DNA of 64,000 nt, from contig NZ_JAFLNL010000009.1 in the NCBI RefSeq assembly GCF_017313785.1, forward strand, positions 124,001 through 188,000, given 5' to 3'. This stretch comes from Flagellimonas aurea (GTDB taxonomy: Bacteria > Bacteroidota > Bacteroidia > Flavobacteriales > Flavobacteriaceae). Of the stretch, positions 27,956-37,758 are shown in pieces; the stretch's first letter is position 1; every line of letters starts with the position of its first letter. The notes under the pieces are model-generated. The model was not told the DNA's origin and did not search any database. It saw only the letters and a program-made list of their open reading frames with translations. The translations under genes were made by a program, and so were the position numbers.

Positions 27956-30565
27956 ATGACATCCCAAGAAGTTAGAAACCAGTTTTTAAACTTTTTCAAA
28001 GAAAAGAACCACAAGATTGTACCATCGGCGCCCATGGTAATGAAGGACGACCCTACCTTGATGTTCACCAATGCAGGTATGAACCAGTTCAAGGAGTACT
28101 TTTTGGGGAATTCCGTGCCAAAGGACAAACGCATCACGGACACCCAAAAGTGTTTGCGGGTGAGCGGCAAGCACAACGACCTCGAAGAAGTGGGCAAGGA
28201 TACCTATCACCACACCATGTTCGAGATGTTGGGCAACTGGAGCATTGGGGATTATTTTAAAAAAGAAGCCATTGCGTGGGCATGGGAATTGCTTACCGAG
28301 GTATATAAAATAGATAAGGACAGTCTTTACGTTTCAGTTTTTGAAGGAAGCGAAGAAGATAATCTGCCGCTCGATCAAGAAGCATACGATCTGTGGAAGG
28401 CCATTGTTCCCGAGAACAGAATCATCAAAGGGAACAAAAAGGACAACTTTTGGGAGATGGGCGACCAAGGTCCCTGCGGACCCTGTTCGGAAATCCATGT
28501 GGATATTCGTTCCAAAGAAGAGAAGGCCAAAGTTGATGGAGCTTCCTTGGTCAATCAGGACCATCCACAGGTGGTGGAAATCTGGAACCTGGTATTTATG
28601 CAGTTCAACCGAAAGGCCAACGGCAGTTTGGAGCCACTTCCAGAAAAGCATATTGATACGGGTATGGGCTTTGAGCGCCTTTGCATGGTGCTCCAGGGCA
28701 AGCAATCCAATTACGATACCGACGTTTTTACCCCTCTGATACGTGAAGTGGAAATTATCACGGGCAAAAAATATGGCACCAACGAAGAAACCGATATCGC
28801 CATCCGTGTCATTTCCGATCACGTGCGTGCGGTGGCCTTTTCCATTGCCGATGGACAATTGCCTAGCAATACAGGAGCGGGTTACGTCATCCGAAGGATT
28901 TTACGCCGTGCCATTCGCTACGGATTTACATTTTTGAATACCAACAAACCGTTTATCTACAGATTGGTCAAGGTGTTGAGCGAACAAATGGGCAAAGCTT
29001 TTCCAGAGTTAAAGGAACAATACCAATTGATAGAGAACGTCATCAAAGAAGAGGAAAGCTCTTTCTTGAGCACTTTGGAGCAAGGTTTGGTGTTGTTGGA
29101 TTCCGTGATCAAATCATCAAAAGATAAAACCATTGCAGGCGATAAGGCTTTTGAACTCTACGATACGTTCGGTTTTCCGATAGATTTGACCTCCTTGATT
29201 TTAGAGGAGAAAGGCTATCAATTGGATACGGAAGGGTTTGAAAAAGCATTGAAAGCCCAAAAAGACCGCTCAAGGGCAGCATCCGAAGTATCCAAGGACG
29301 ATTGGAACATATTGATGACCGATACCGAACAGGAATTTATTGGTTACGATAGTTTAGAGGCCAACGTGAAGCTGGTGAAATACCGAAAAGTCACCAGTAA
29401 AAGGGATGGCGATCAGTACCAATTGGTGTTCAATCTTACCCCGTTCTACGCCGAAGGTGGTGGACAGGTAGGGGACAAGGGCTATTTGGAAGCTCCAAAT
29501 GGTGATGTTACCTATATTGTGGATACCAAGAGGGAAAACAACGAGATTGTTCATTTTGCCAAGTCGTTGCCCAAGGAAGTTTCAGGAACTTTCAAGGCTG
29601 TTGTAGATCAAAAGCAAAGAAGGAGAACAGAGTGCAACCATACGGCAACGCACCTGTTGCATCAGGCCCTTCGGGAAGTTTTGGGAACCCATGTGGAACA
29701 AAAAGGTTCTGCGGTACATTCCAAATATTTACGTTTTGATTTCTCCCACTTTTCAAAATTGACCACAGAAGAACTTCGGGAGGTGGAAAATTTTGTCAAT
29801 GCCCGTATTGATGGACAGCTGTCTTTGGAAGAAAGTCGCAATGTTCCCATGCAAGAAGCGATGGAGCAGGGTGCAATGGCACTTTTTGGAGAAAAATATG
29901 GTGATACGGTACGAACCATCCGCTTTGGTCAATCCATTGAACTTTGTGGTGGTACCCACGTGAAGAACACGGCTGATATTTGGCATTTTAAAATTGTTTC
30001 GGAAGGGGCGGTTGCTGCTGGAATCCGAAGAATCGAGGCCATTACCTCCGACGCCGTTAAAGAATTTTACTTCAACAATAACCGTATGCTCTTCGAAATC
30101 AAGGACATGTTGAAGAATTCCCAAGATCCTGTAAAATCCGTAGCGAGTTTGCAAGAGGAGAACGCAGCACTTAAAAAACAGGTGGAGCAATTATTGAAGG
30201 ACAAAGCGAAAGGACTCAAAAACGAATTGATTGCTGAATTGAAAGATTTGGGAGGTGCTAAATTCTTGGCCAAAAAGGTGGATTTGGATGTAGGTGGTAT
30301 CAAAGATTTGGCCTTTGAAATGGGGGGTCAGGTAGATAATTTGTTCCTATTGCTAGCTTCAGAAAACGATGGGAAGGCTATCCTGTCCTGCTATATCTCC
30401 AAAGGTTTGGTGGCGGAAAAAGGCCTGAATGCTGGAACCATTGTCCGAGAACTGGGCAAATACATTCAAGGCGGTGGAGGTGGACAACCGTTTTTTGCCA
30501 CAGCGGGGGGTAAAAATCCTGCGGGAATCCCCGAAGCGCTGGATAAGGTGAGGGAATATTTATAA
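27956..30565 (+). CDS. alaS: Alanyl-tRNA synthetase
   Basis: 869 aa, the normal length. It has a class II catalytic core (about 1-245; [28 protein letters not shown]), a tRNA-recognition domain, an editing domain with [13 protein letters not shown] and the CGGTHV metal site (about 560-690), and a C-terminal DHHA1 domain with [14 protein letters not shown]. It charges tRNA-Ala and clears mischarged Ser/Gly. It is divergent from the M23 gene. No anomaly was seen. Confidence 0.98.
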   Translation: MTSQEVRNQFLNFFKEKNHKIVPSAPMVMKDDPTLMFTNAGMNQFKEYFLGNSVPKDKRITDTQKCLRVSGKHNDLEEVGKDTYHHTMFEMLGNWSIGDYFKKEAIAWAWELLTEVYKIDKDSLYVSVFEGSEEDNLPLDQEAYDLWKAIVPENRIIKGNKKDNFWEMGDQGPCGPCSEIHVDIRSKEEKAKVDGASLVNQDHPQVVEIWNLVFMQFNRKANGSLEPLPEKHIDTGMGFERLCMVLQGKQSNYDTDVFTPLIREVEIITGKKYGTNEETDIAIRVISDHVRAVAFSIADGQLPSNTGAGYVIRRILRRAIRYGFTFLNTNKPFIYRLVKVLSEQMGKAFPELKEQYQLIENVIKEEESSFLSTLEQGLVLLDSVIKSSKDKTIAGDKAFELYDTFGFPIDLTSLILEEKGYQLDTEGFEKALKAQKDRSRAASEVSKDDWNILMTDTEQEFIGYDSLEANVKLVKYRKVTSKRDGDQYQLVFNLTPFYAEGGGQVGDKGYLEAPNGDVTYIVDTKRENNEIVHFAKSLPKEVSGTFKAVVDQKQRRRTECNHTATHLLHQALREVLGTHVEQKGSAVHSKYLRFDFSHFSKLTTEELREVENFVNARIDGQLSLEESRNVPMQEAMEQGAMALFGEKYGDTVRTIRFGQSIELCGGTHVKNTADIWHFKIVSEGAVAAGIRRIEAITSDAVKEFYFNNNRMLFEIKDMLKNSQDPVKSVASLQEENAALKKQVEQLLKDKAKGLKNELIAELKDLGGAKFLAKKVDLDVGGIKDLAFEMGGQVDNLFLLLASENDGKAILSCYISKGLVAEKGLNAGTIVRELGKYIQGGGGGQPFFATAGGKNPAGIPEALDKVREYL

Positions 30566-30585
30566 TAATTCTCTGAGAATTCCTT

Positions 30586-30647
30586 TGTCACATCGAGCGC
30601 AGTCGAGATGTGGTATCATGTTGTTCTCGACTGCGCTCGAACTGACA
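30586..30647. repeat. Dispersed palindromic repeat, copy 1
   Basis: Two 23-base arms (30586-30608 and 30625-30647) are inverted copies apart from two positions and flank a 16-base loop. The core is TCGAGCGCAGTCGAGA. It lies between alaS and the GSCFA gene and ends 15 bases before the proposed GSCFA start. In RNA it would form a long hairpin without a T tract. Related copies are at 31297-31330, 39646-39735 and 39841-39903. Confidence 0.85.
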
Positions 30648-30662
30648 TTTTTAGCAAATCAA

Positions 30663-31622
30663 ATGGAACTACAAACAAAGATACCTTTAACGCCCAGCGA
30701 TAATTCCATCGATTATGGAAGTAAGTTGGTGCTGTTGGGTTCTTGTTTTGTGGAAAATATAGGCGCAAAGCTGGACTATTTTCGGTTCCAACACTTGCAA
30801 AATCCCTTTGGGATATTGTTCCATCCCTTGGCCATTGCGAATTTGGTTGAAAGAGCCATTGAGGAAAAGGCATATCGGCAAGAAGAGATTTTTGAACAGG
30901 ATGGTATTTGGCACTGTTTTGATGCGCATTCCGATTTGCGTTCCGATGATCCCGAAGCCTTATTGAATCTGCTCAATCAACAACTGGACGAAACCAAAGC
31001 GGGTCTGGAGACTTCATCCCATATCATCATCACCTTGGGAACGGCTTGGGTGTACGAGAATAATTCATCAGGGAAAACTGTGGCCAATTGCCATAAGGTT
31101 CCGCAGAAGCAATTCACCAAAAAACTATTGAGCGTAGCCGAAATTGAAACTAGCCTTCAAAAAATGATAAGCTTGATTCAAAATGTGAATCCAAAGGCAC
31201 AGATTATCTTCACTATTTCGCCTGTTCGCCATTTAAAAGACGGTTTTGTGGAAAACCAACGAAGCAAAGCAAATTTAATAACTGCCGTTCACTCTGTTTT
31301 GTCATCTCGAGCGCAGTCGAGAGAACTGTCCTATTTTCCGTCCTACGAAATTATGATGGACGAGCTGCGCGATTACCGTTTTTATGGTAAAGATATGGTG
31401 CATCCAAACTTGTTGGCTGTGGATTACATTTGGGAGCGTTTTAAATCGGTCTGGATTTCATCAAAATCCTATTCCGTTATGGATGAAGTCGATGCCGTTC
31501 AAAAAGGATTGCAGCACCGCCCGTTCAACCCCGATTCCGAAGGCCATCAAAAGTTCAAAACATCGCTCCGCGCAAAAATTACGTATCTTCAAGAAAGGTT
31601 TCCTTTCATGAAATTCGAATAA
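30663..31622 (+). CDS. GSCFA-domain protein
   Basis: 319 aa from the ATG at 30663; an upstream in-frame ATG at 30585 would translate through the palindromic repeat and is rejected. The domain-naming motif is seen as LLGSCFVENIGAKLDYFRF near residue 21. Further family marks are NPFGILFHP, HIIITLGTAWVYEN, FTISPVRHLKDGF and YFPSYEIMMDELRDYRFYGKDMVHP. The fold resembles GDSL/SGNH hydrolases, with G-S and D-x-x-H-P like elements, but no substrate is known. Residues about 213-222 (SSRAQSREL) are encoded by a copy of the dispersed repeat inserted in frame. Confidence 0.9.
   Translation: MELQTKIPLTPSDNSIDYGSKLVLLGSCFVENIGAKLDYFRFQHLQNPFGILFHPLAIANLVERAIEEKAYRQEEIFEQDGIWHCFDAHSDLRSDDPEALLNLLNQQLDETKAGLETSSHIIITLGTAWVYENNSSGKTVANCHKVPQKQFTKKLLSVAEIETSLQKMISLIQNVNPKAQIIFTISPVRHLKDGFVENQRSKANLITAVHSVLSSRAQSRELSYFPSYEIMMDELRDYRFYGKDMVHPNLLAVDYIWERFKSVWISSKSYSVMDEVDAVQKGLQHRPFNPDSEGHQKFKTSLRAKITYLQERFPFMKFE
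31297..31330. repeat. Dispersed repeat copy inside the GSCFA coding sequence
   Basis: TCTCGAGCGCAGTCGAGAGA, with flanking TTGTCA and ACTGTC, is the core of the repeat family and here lies within an open reading frame. It keeps the frame and encodes SSRAQSREL just before the conserved YFPSYEIMMDEL block. Confidence 0.85.
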
Positions 31623-32237
31623 ATGAAGAGAATATTAGTAGGAGCGGTAATAGCGTTGGCCTCGGTTCTGATCTACAAGTCGTGCACCGATGACCGTGAG
31701 CAAAAATCCATTTTGGAAGAAAATTCCATGCTCATTCAGCAGGAACTCCGCAACGTTTCCAAGTTAGTGGTTACCGAAGGCCATTTTGCCGAGGTGTACA
31801 ATTATAAAGACTCCAAAGAATTGTTCGGACCTTTGGTCACGGCCCATAAAAAGGCACTGGTGGTCGTGAATGCCGATGTCTCCATTGCCTACGACCTATC
31901 CCAAATAAATTATGATGTGGATGAAGAAAATAAGGTCTTGACCATTACCCAGATTCCTGAACCTGAAATAAAAATAAGTCCCGATTTTGAGTACTACGAT
32001 GTCACCGCGGATTATTTGAACCCCTTTAATGCAGGTGATTACAACGCCATCAAACGGAACGTAAATGCGTCTTTGATGAAAAAAATAGAGGCTTCCTCTT
32101 TACGTTCCAATGCAGAAAACCGTTTAGTGAGCGAGCTTTCCCGAATTTTGGTGCTCACCAATACCATGGGCTGGACATTGGTTTATGAAAATGTCCCCGT
32201 GGAAAATTCGGAACAGTTGAAAACTTTTTTGGATTAA
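31623..32237 (+). CDS. DUF4230-domain membrane-anchored protein
   Basis: 204 aa. An N-terminal hydrophobic segment (about 4-20) is followed by a soluble DUF4230 domain: KLVVTEGHFAEVYNYKDS, KKALVVVNADVSIAYDL, and the NPFNAGDYN loop. The function of the family is unknown. It starts immediately after the GSCFA stop (TAA ATG), so the two are co-translated. No defects seen. Confidence 0.9.
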   Translation: MKRILVGAVIALASVLIYKSCTDDREQKSILEENSMLIQQELRNVSKLVVTEGHFAEVYNYKDSKELFGPLVTAHKKALVVVNADVSIAYDLSQINYDVDEENKVLTITQIPEPEIKISPDFEYYDVTADYLNPFNAGDYNAIKRNVNASLMKKIEASSLRSNAENRLVSELSRILVLTNTMGWTLVYENVPVENSEQLKTFLD

Positions 32238-32292
32238 GCTGTCACATTTTCCATTTTGATGCGTCTATATGGTACATCAATCAATCAATACC

Positions 32293-33975
32293 ATGTTTAA
32301 AAGAGTACTGCTAACCGCCCTTTTAGCCACTTTTCTATTTTCCTGCCAGCAACGCCCCGAATCCGTTATCAGCTATGAAATTTCTGCCGTGATGGTGGAT
32401 AGCGTTCCACAGCTCAAAATTAAAATGACCTTGAAGGCAAGTCCCGATGGCACAACCACACTGTCCTTTCCCAATGAGGCATGGGGGCAGGAAGGTCTTC
32501 ACAAAGCGTTGGGCAAAATGCAACTGCTGAATGTGGAAGGAGCCGTTGAAAAGGACGCAGATAGTAGCCGAATAGTTCTGATGCATCCAAAAGACGTCGA
32601 GGAATTGGAGTTTGAATATTTCTTGAAACAGGATTTTGAGGGAGATGTTTCTACCAGAAAAATATACCGCCCCATCATCAACAAAACTTATTTTCATGCA
32701 TTTTCCCATAACATGTTCATGATTCCAGAAAATGCTGGGGAAAGCGAGGACATACTTCTGGATTGGACCTCTCTTCCAGAAGAATACACCATTCATAACA
32801 GTTTTGGTAGCAAAGAAAAAATCCAATTATTGAAGGATCAGGATGTGGGCCTTTTCAGCAATGCCATATTTGTGGGGGGAGATTTTAGGGTCTTCAATGA
32901 CGAGATACAGGGGAACAAAATCAGTTTGGCCACCCGTGGCGAATGGATTCCGTTCAAGGACGAGGAAGTTTTTAAGGTATTGGAAGAAACCCTTACGTAC
33001 CAACGCAATTTTTGGAACGATCACTCCCAAGAATATTTTACGGTGACCATGCAGCCTTTTCCGCAAGAGAATGGCAGCAGTTTTCAAGGCACGGGCCTGA
33101 CCAATTCGTTTGCCACCTCGGTCTCCAATAACGACCAAACGGAGATTGGTCAAATGGTGTATCTCTTCAACCACGAGCTGATGCACAACTGGATCGGACA
33201 TACCATCAAAAACGATAACGAAGAGGAACAATATTGGTTCAGTGAGGGATTTACCGAATACTATACCTTCAAAAACATTGCAAAGAACAAGATCAATGGA
33301 TTGGACGGCACTTTTTTTATAGAGGAACTGAACAGGACCATTCGGGATTTGTACGCATCATCCGTAGCGGAGGCACCCAATTCCGAAGTCAACTATGATA
33401 ATTTTTGGACCAACTACGAGTATTCCAAATTACCCTATTGGCGAGGTGCGATTTTTGCTTTTTACTTGGATCAGAGCATCCAACGGATAAGCGGAGGTGA
33501 AAAAAGTTTGGACGATGTGATGCATCAAATTTATGCTGATGTTACCACAAGTGATCAAAAATTGACCCATGACTATTTTATTGGTGTGATGAAAGACTTT
33601 TGGGATGAGGATTTTGAAGCTGTTTTTCAAAAGCATATCGAAGAAGGTCAAAAAGTGGATTTGGTAGCCCTGTTTGATGATTTAGGGTTGGATTACAGCC
33701 CCGAAAGCGATATTTATGAGCTTGGATTTGAATTTACGGAGGACAGAAAAGGTATAGCCAGTGTTGTAGAGGGCAGTAAAGCTTGGGAAGCTGGTGTGCG
33801 TGAGGGGGATGAGGTATTTTCACGTAGTATTTGGCAGGGCAGCATTGACCACGAAGCTGAACTGAGCCTTAAACGCAACGGGGAAAGGATAAACATTGCT
33901 TTTTACCCCATTACCAAAGCGGCGGTGCCCCAACTCAAGCCCACTTCCGAAAATGTGGAAAAACTAGGGTTTTAA
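32293..33975 (+). CDS. Gluzincin (M1/M61-type) metallopeptidase lipoprotein with C-terminal PDZ-like domain
   Basis: 560 aa from the ATG at 32293, chosen over the in-frame ATG eight codons upstream because it gives the lipoprotein signal MFKRVLLTALLATFLFSC. Zinc ligands HELMH (residues 294-298) and the downstream Glu in SEGFTEYYTF (E318) are intact. The C-terminal 90 residues look PDZ-like (LGFEFTEDRKGIASVVEGSKAWEAGVREGDEVFS), which favours the M61 glycyl-aminopeptidase group over M1. It probably trims peptides in the envelope. The gene overlaps the phenylalanine hydroxylase stop by four bases in convergent orientation. Confidence 0.88.
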   Translation: MFKRVLLTALLATFLFSCQQRPESVISYEISAVMVDSVPQLKIKMTLKASPDGTTTLSFPNEAWGQEGLHKALGKMQLLNVEGAVEKDADSSRIVLMHPKDVEELEFEYFLKQDFEGDVSTRKIYRPIINKTYFHAFSHNMFMIPENAGESEDILLDWTSLPEEYTIHNSFGSKEKIQLLKDQDVGLFSNAIFVGGDFRVFNDEIQGNKISLATRGEWIPFKDEEVFKVLEETLTYQRNFWNDHSQEYFTVTMQPFPQENGSSFQGTGLTNSFATSVSNNDQTEIGQMVYLFNHELMHNWIGHTIKNDNEEEQYWFSEGFTEYYTFKNIAKNKINGLDGTFFIEELNRTIRDLYASSVAEAPNSEVNYDNFWTNYEYSKLPYWRGAIFAFYLDQSIQRISGGEKSLDDVMHQIYADVTTSDQKLTHDYFIGVMKDFWDEDFEAVFQKHIEEGQKVDLVALFDDLGLDYSPESDIYELGFEFTEDRKGIASVVEGSKAWEAGVREGDEVFSRSIWQGSIDHEAELSLKRNGERINIAFYPITKAAVPQLKPTSENVEKLGF

Positions 33976-35723
33976 CTTACCAAAGTGCCGTTTACCAATT
34001 GCAGGCCGTCATCAATTAAATGCCCTACCTTGGGGTTGTCCCGTTTGATTTGCTCCAAGTGGTCCAAAATCTCCTGCTGAAACTCTACGTTGTTGTCCTG
34101 TTTGGCCAGTTCGTATAGCTCAACGGGCAAAAGCCAATCTTTCGGGTGGTCCCTTTTTAGGGCCTGGAACACTTTATTTCGGGAAATCGTAGTGTTTTTT
34201 CCTTCCCTAAAATGTCTGATCTGTTCATAGAAACGTTCCAGTTGCAACCTCTTCTCATCTTTTTTCGATTTGATGGTGCTTTCCGTAACCTTATGTGTGG
34301 TCAGGTCGAAACTGTTCAAATCTGCGGGACCATTGTAAGCGGAAACAATGTGTTGGCCAACAGCCATATGATAGAGACCCCACTCGGGTTCAAATAAGAT
34401 TTTATCGTTGTGGGTAACGGTACAATTTTCCAAAGTGATGAGGATAATTTTTCCCATTAGGTTACGGGTGCCCGTAACAATGGTTCCCTCCACTTTGATA
34501 CCGCCTTCAAACTCAAGGGCAATCTGTTCGCCCTCATAAATTTTATAGGCCTTGAGGTCACGTGGTCCCATATCTTCAATGGCAATGTTGATGCCCTTCA
34601 ATTTACCGATAGGGGAGCCGAAGCCATCCTTATGGTGGGCAATACTGTGTCCGACCAATTCTTTTTCACGGTAGGCCAACGCCGTTCCACCTGTGGTTTG
34701 AATGTAAATCGGTTTCCCGTCATTTTCGATGACATTGCTAAACTCTCCCGAGATTTGCAGCCCAGTACTCAATTCGATGGTGCCCAAAGCTTGGGAACCG
34801 ATCAGTTTTTTGATTCCTGAAAGTCCTCCAGTCCGCACGGCCATGGTATTGGCAAAATCTTCCAAGACCTGACTCAAAAAGGCGAAATCGGGCGTCACGA
34901 ACAACTGGGGTTGCGGTTTGGTGATATCAAACTCCGTGTGGGCCGCTTCAATGGAGTACGGAATCTTTTTGACCTTGTCCGTAATGCACCACGCACTTTC
35001 CCCGATGGAGGAGAGCAGTCCCGCACCATAAATTTTTGGGTTCTCCACAGTGCCGATCAAACCGTATTCCACGGTCCACCAATGCAAATTTCGGATAAGT
35101 GCCATTTCACTGGGTTCGCCCATATTCTGCTGAAGGTGGTCGATATGTTTTTCGGCCTCCTCAATGTCGCTTTGGGGCGTACCGTTGGCCTCTTTGATGA
35201 TGGAAAGATGACGCACTGCGTTATAGAGTTCGTAATCCTTGGCGCTGGAAATGGCCTTGCAACCAATTTCCCCGAACCTACGCAGATATTCTGCGTATTC
35301 TGGATTCGCGATAATGGGAGCGTGTCCAGCCCCTTCGTGGATAATATCGGGGGCGGGAGTGTATTCAATATTTTCAAGCTGGCGAATATCCGAAGCGATG
35401 ACCAGAACATTGTACGCTTGGAATTCCATAAAGGCAGAGGGCGGTATAAAACCGTCGACCGCAACAGCTGCCCATCCGATTTCTTTCAGGATGCGGTTCA
35501 TCCCATACATATTGGGAATATGGTCTATGGAAATCCCTGTTTTTTTTAATCCATCCACATACGATTTATGGGCCACCCTGCTGAGGTAATCCACGTTCTT
35601 CCGCATTACATAGCGCCAAACCGCTTGGTCAATGGCGGTGTAGTTTTCATAATTCTGTGGTTTTATGAATTGTTTGAGGTGCTTTGGTAATTTATCCAGA
35701 ATTGGATTGGACTCGTAGCTCAT
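33972..35723 (-). CDS. phhA: Phenylalanine 4-monooxygenase with long C-terminal extension
   Basis: 583 aa. The N-terminal 300 residues form the aromatic amino-acid hydroxylase domain: iron ligands H129 and H134 in DIIHEGAGHAP, with the usual PEP-less bacterial start and LHWWTVEYGLIG. It converts phenylalanine to tyrosine using a pterin, Fe(II) and oxygen. Bacterial enzymes are commonly around 260-300 residues; here 280 extra residues follow, containing beta-rich segments (about 310-450) and a helical tail (about 480-583). I recall such long versions from other Bacteroidetes. A near-match to the -7 motif (TATCTTTA) lies just upstream. Confidence 0.92.
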   Translation of the reverse strand: MSYESNPILDKLPKHLKQFIKPQNYENYTAIDQAVWRYVMRKNVDYLSRVAHKSYVDGLKKTGISIDHIPNMYGMNRILKEIGWAAVAVDGFIPPSAFMEFQAYNVLVIASDIRQLENIEYTPAPDIIHEGAGHAPIIANPEYAEYLRRFGEIGCKAISSAKDYELYNAVRHLSIIKEANGTPQSDIEEAEKHIDHLQQNMGEPSEMALIRNLHWWTVEYGLIGTVENPKIYGAGLLSSIGESAWCITDKVKKIPYSIEAAHTEFDITKPQPQLFVTPDFAFLSQVLEDFANTMAVRTGGLSGIKKLIGSQALGTIELSTGLQISGEFSNVIENDGKPIYIQTTGGTALAYREKELVGHSIAHHKDGFGSPIGKLKGINIAIEDMGPRDLKAYKIYEGEQIALEFEGGIKVEGTIVTGTRNLMGKIILITLENCTVTHNDKILFEPEWGLYHMAVGQHIVSAYNGPADLNSFDLTTHKVTESTIKSKKDEKRLQLERFYEQIRHFREGKNTTISRNKVFQALKRDHPKDWLLPVELYELAKQDNNVEFQQEILDHLEQIKRDNPKVGHLIDDGLQLVNGTLVS

Positions 35724-35794
35724 ACGTCAATTTTTATGCGACTTAAAGATACGAAAACAGGAACGGAAATTCTCTTAAGGAAAGTTAAGGGCAA

Positions 35795-35820
35795 TAAAAA
35801 ACCGCCCATTGGGCGGTCTA
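35795..35820 (-). terminator. Terminator after the DUF4136 lipoprotein gene
   Basis: On the minus strand GACCGCCCAATGGGCGGTTT is followed by TTTT. It lies a few bases past the DUF4136 gene stop and before phhA. Confidence 0.85.
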
Positions 35821-35824
35821 TATT

Positions 35825-36397
35825 TTAATTGGAGGCCACCGTCATTTGCGGTGGGTACTCTTCCAATATCTGGGAGACAAATTCTTTGATGCGCTGTTCC
35901 TTTTTCTCAATATTCGAAGTATTGTTCAGTGTGCCTACACCACGACCTTGCCATACCAATTCCTTTTTGTCGGCATCGATAACGTCAATGTACAGGGAAC
36001 CTTCGGTGCGGGTGCTCACATTGTTGCCGACTCCCCAGCCCCAGCCCCAACCGGGACCCCAGGCCCAAGGACTATAAAAACCGCCCCAGCCCCAACCGTA
36101 GTTGTTGTAGACATCGACACGTTCGCGTTCCTTGGTGAAAATACTGATTAATACATCCGGGTTGTCGGATTTTACGAATCCGCGGGAACTCAATTCGGCC
36201 TCAATGGCCCTTAAAATTCTTTTCTTGTCCAAATCCGAGATTTGGGCCTTGTCTATTCCTGTTTTATAAAAAGCATAGCTTTTATAGGTATTAAAGTTGG
36301 CTTTTTGATCGTAATCGGAAACTACACGTACGGAAGTACAGGAAGCCAAAAGCCCAAAGGAGAAGGCAATGAGTGCTAAGTGTTGTAATCTTTTCAT
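35825..36397 (-). CDS. DUF4136 lipoprotein
   Basis: 190 aa from the ATG at 36397, which gives the lipoprotein signal MKRLQHLALIAFSFGLLASC. The domain begins with VRVVSDYDQKANFNTYKSYAF, as is usual for DUF4136, followed by ILRAIEAELSSRGF and an aromatic/glycine-rich stretch (YGWGWGGFYSPWAWGPGWGWGWG), then EGSLYIDVIDADKKELVWQGRG. The family is widespread in envelope lipoproteins without a known job. The longer reading frame to 36430 is not used. Confidence 0.9.
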   Translation of the reverse strand: MKRLQHLALIAFSFGLLASCTSVRVVSDYDQKANFNTYKSYAFYKTGIDKAQISDLDKKRILRAIEAELSSRGFVKSDNPDVLISIFTKERERVDVYNNYGWGWGGFYSPWAWGPGWGWGWGVGNNVSTRTEGSLYIDVIDADKKELVWQGRGVGTLNNTSNIEKKEQRIKEFVSQILEEYPPQMTVASN

Positions 36398-36457
36398 AGT
36401 ACAATTTTTAAATTCTTGAGATGTAATCAATTAAGTCACAAATATTATGCCGAAAAA

Positions 36458-36640
<183 letters not shown>

Positions 36641-36793
36641 TTAAATTTAAGGGTTTCATGGGAAAAATACGAAGGTTTTAACCTTTTCAATACAAGGTTA
36701 TTCACCGAAAATGTTAATCTTATTTTTTATTGCGTCAAATTTTCGCTGCTTTTTGCTGTTATATTTGTAGTGATAACCTAACCATTTATCAAT

Positions 36794-37123
36794 TTGATAC
36801 TAGTCTTTAAACATTTCTTCTATAAAAATTATGTGGGGCTTTCCCTATGGCCCTTCATCATCTTAAAGGAAGATTCCCTAAAGACCGATGAGGTGCTCAT
36901 CAACCATGAACGCATCCACCTGAAGCAACAGCGCGAACTGCTGATCTTGCCTTTTTATGTTCTCTATATTTCTGAATGGCTTTTCCGAACCGTGCGCTAT
37001 ATGGACAGTTACCGAGCCTACCAGAACATTAGTTTTGAACGTGAGGCCTATGCCAATGAAAAGGATATGCAGTATCTTTCCAAGCGTAAAACCTTTGGTT
37101 TTTTACAGTACTTGACCCGTTAA
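36794..37123 (+). CDS. Minimal M56 (BlaR1)-like membrane protein
   Basis: 109 aa from a TTG start; no ATG is available upstream. The sequence holds NHERIHLKQQRELLILPFYVLYISEWLF followed by FEREAYANEKDMQYL. That order (HExxH, about 30 hydrophobic residues, then E-x-E-A-Y-x-x-E) matches the metallopeptidase core of the M56/BlaR1 family, but the protein lacks the multiple membrane helices and sensor domain of a full member. It may be a single-helix zinc peptidase or a structural relative. A function has not been assigned to my knowledge. Confidence 0.7.
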   Translation: MILVFKHFFYKNYVGLSLWPFIILKEDSLKTDEVLINHERIHLKQQRELLILPFYVLYISEWLFRTVRYMDSYRAYQNISFEREAYANEKDMQYLSKRKTFGFLQYLTR

Positions 37124-37142
37124 TTTTTCTGGGTCTTGAAGA

Positions 37143-37442
37143 TTATTTTAGAAGTTTATCAATTTTATTGGGATCTTGAAAATTCCCCCAGAGATACTCG
37201 ATTTCGATTAGTCCTTCCAAAACCCTGTAAAACATAGTCGTGTGTTTGGTTAGTAGAGCTTCGCGGCTTGCATTATTGTATGGTGAGATCTTGAAAAGTT
37301 TAGGATAACTCTTTATTTTCTCAATGGTTGCTTCTACCAAATCAATGAAAGCTATGGCCTCTTTTTGAGACCAAACAATCATTAGATAGTCAAATATCCC
37401 ATCAAAGGACTTTTTTGCTTCGTAGGTCCATACTACTCTCAC
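37143..37442 (-). CDS. ParE/RelE-type toxin
   Basis: 99 aa. It has the fold-typical beginning VVWTYEAKKSFDGIFDYLMIVWS, the central KIKSYPKLFKISPYNNASREALLTKHTTMFYRV, and the closing strand IEIEYLWGNFQDPNKIDKLL, where a W-G-N-F-Q-D-P tail is common in this family. RelE relatives cut mRNA on the ribosome, ParE relatives poison gyrase; which applies here is not clear. The start overlaps the end of the antitoxin gene by four bases, the usual order antitoxin first. Confidence 0.88.
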   Translation of the reverse strand: MRVVWTYEAKKSFDGIFDYLMIVWSQKEAIAFIDLVEATIEKIKSYPKLFKISPYNNASREALLTKHTTMFYRVLEGLIEIEYLWGNFQDPNKIDKLLK

Positions 37443-37750
37443 TGGGATATTTTTTTCCTAGCGTTGGCAATTACGGCATTATGTTCCCAAACACGACCGG
37501 CTTCACTATCCTTCCGACTTCTTTCCAATGCTTCTTTGATTTCAATGGCCTTGACATCTTCGGGAAATAGGAGGCTACTTAATTTGATCATTTCCGAAAC
37601 ACTGAAACTCTGCTTTTTCAATTTGTTGTAAAAAGTTGCCCTGGAAATGCCAAGCTCATCAATAATGAACTCTTTTTTGAACTTACTTTCCTCGATATAC
37701 CTGTGTATGTTTTCAAGAAGGTTTTTGTAATTTAAAACAATATCCAACAT
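37439..37750 (-). CDS. Antitoxin with helix-turn-helix DNA-binding domain
   Basis: 103 aa from the ATG at 37750; the longer reading frame to 37804 runs through the putative operator and is rejected. A helix-turn-helix covers about residues 22-57 (EFIIDELGISRATFYNKLKKQSFSVSEMIKLSSLL). The C-terminal part is charged and helical (EIKEALERSRKDSEAGRVWEHN) and would wrap the toxin. It precedes and overlaps the toxin gene, and likely autoregulates the pair through the repeats at 37759-37777. Confidence 0.82.
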   Translation of the reverse strand: MLDIVLNYKNLLENIHRYIEESKFKKEFIIDELGISRATFYNKLKKQSFSVSEMIKLSSLLFPEDVKAIEIKEALERSRKDSEAGRVWEHNAVIANARKKISQ

Positions 37751-37758
37751 TGCAATGT

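Noticed and set aside
30585..30662. Extended start of the GSCFA gene
   Set aside because: The added 26 residues are translated repeat sequence; the ATG at 30663 begins the conserved domain.
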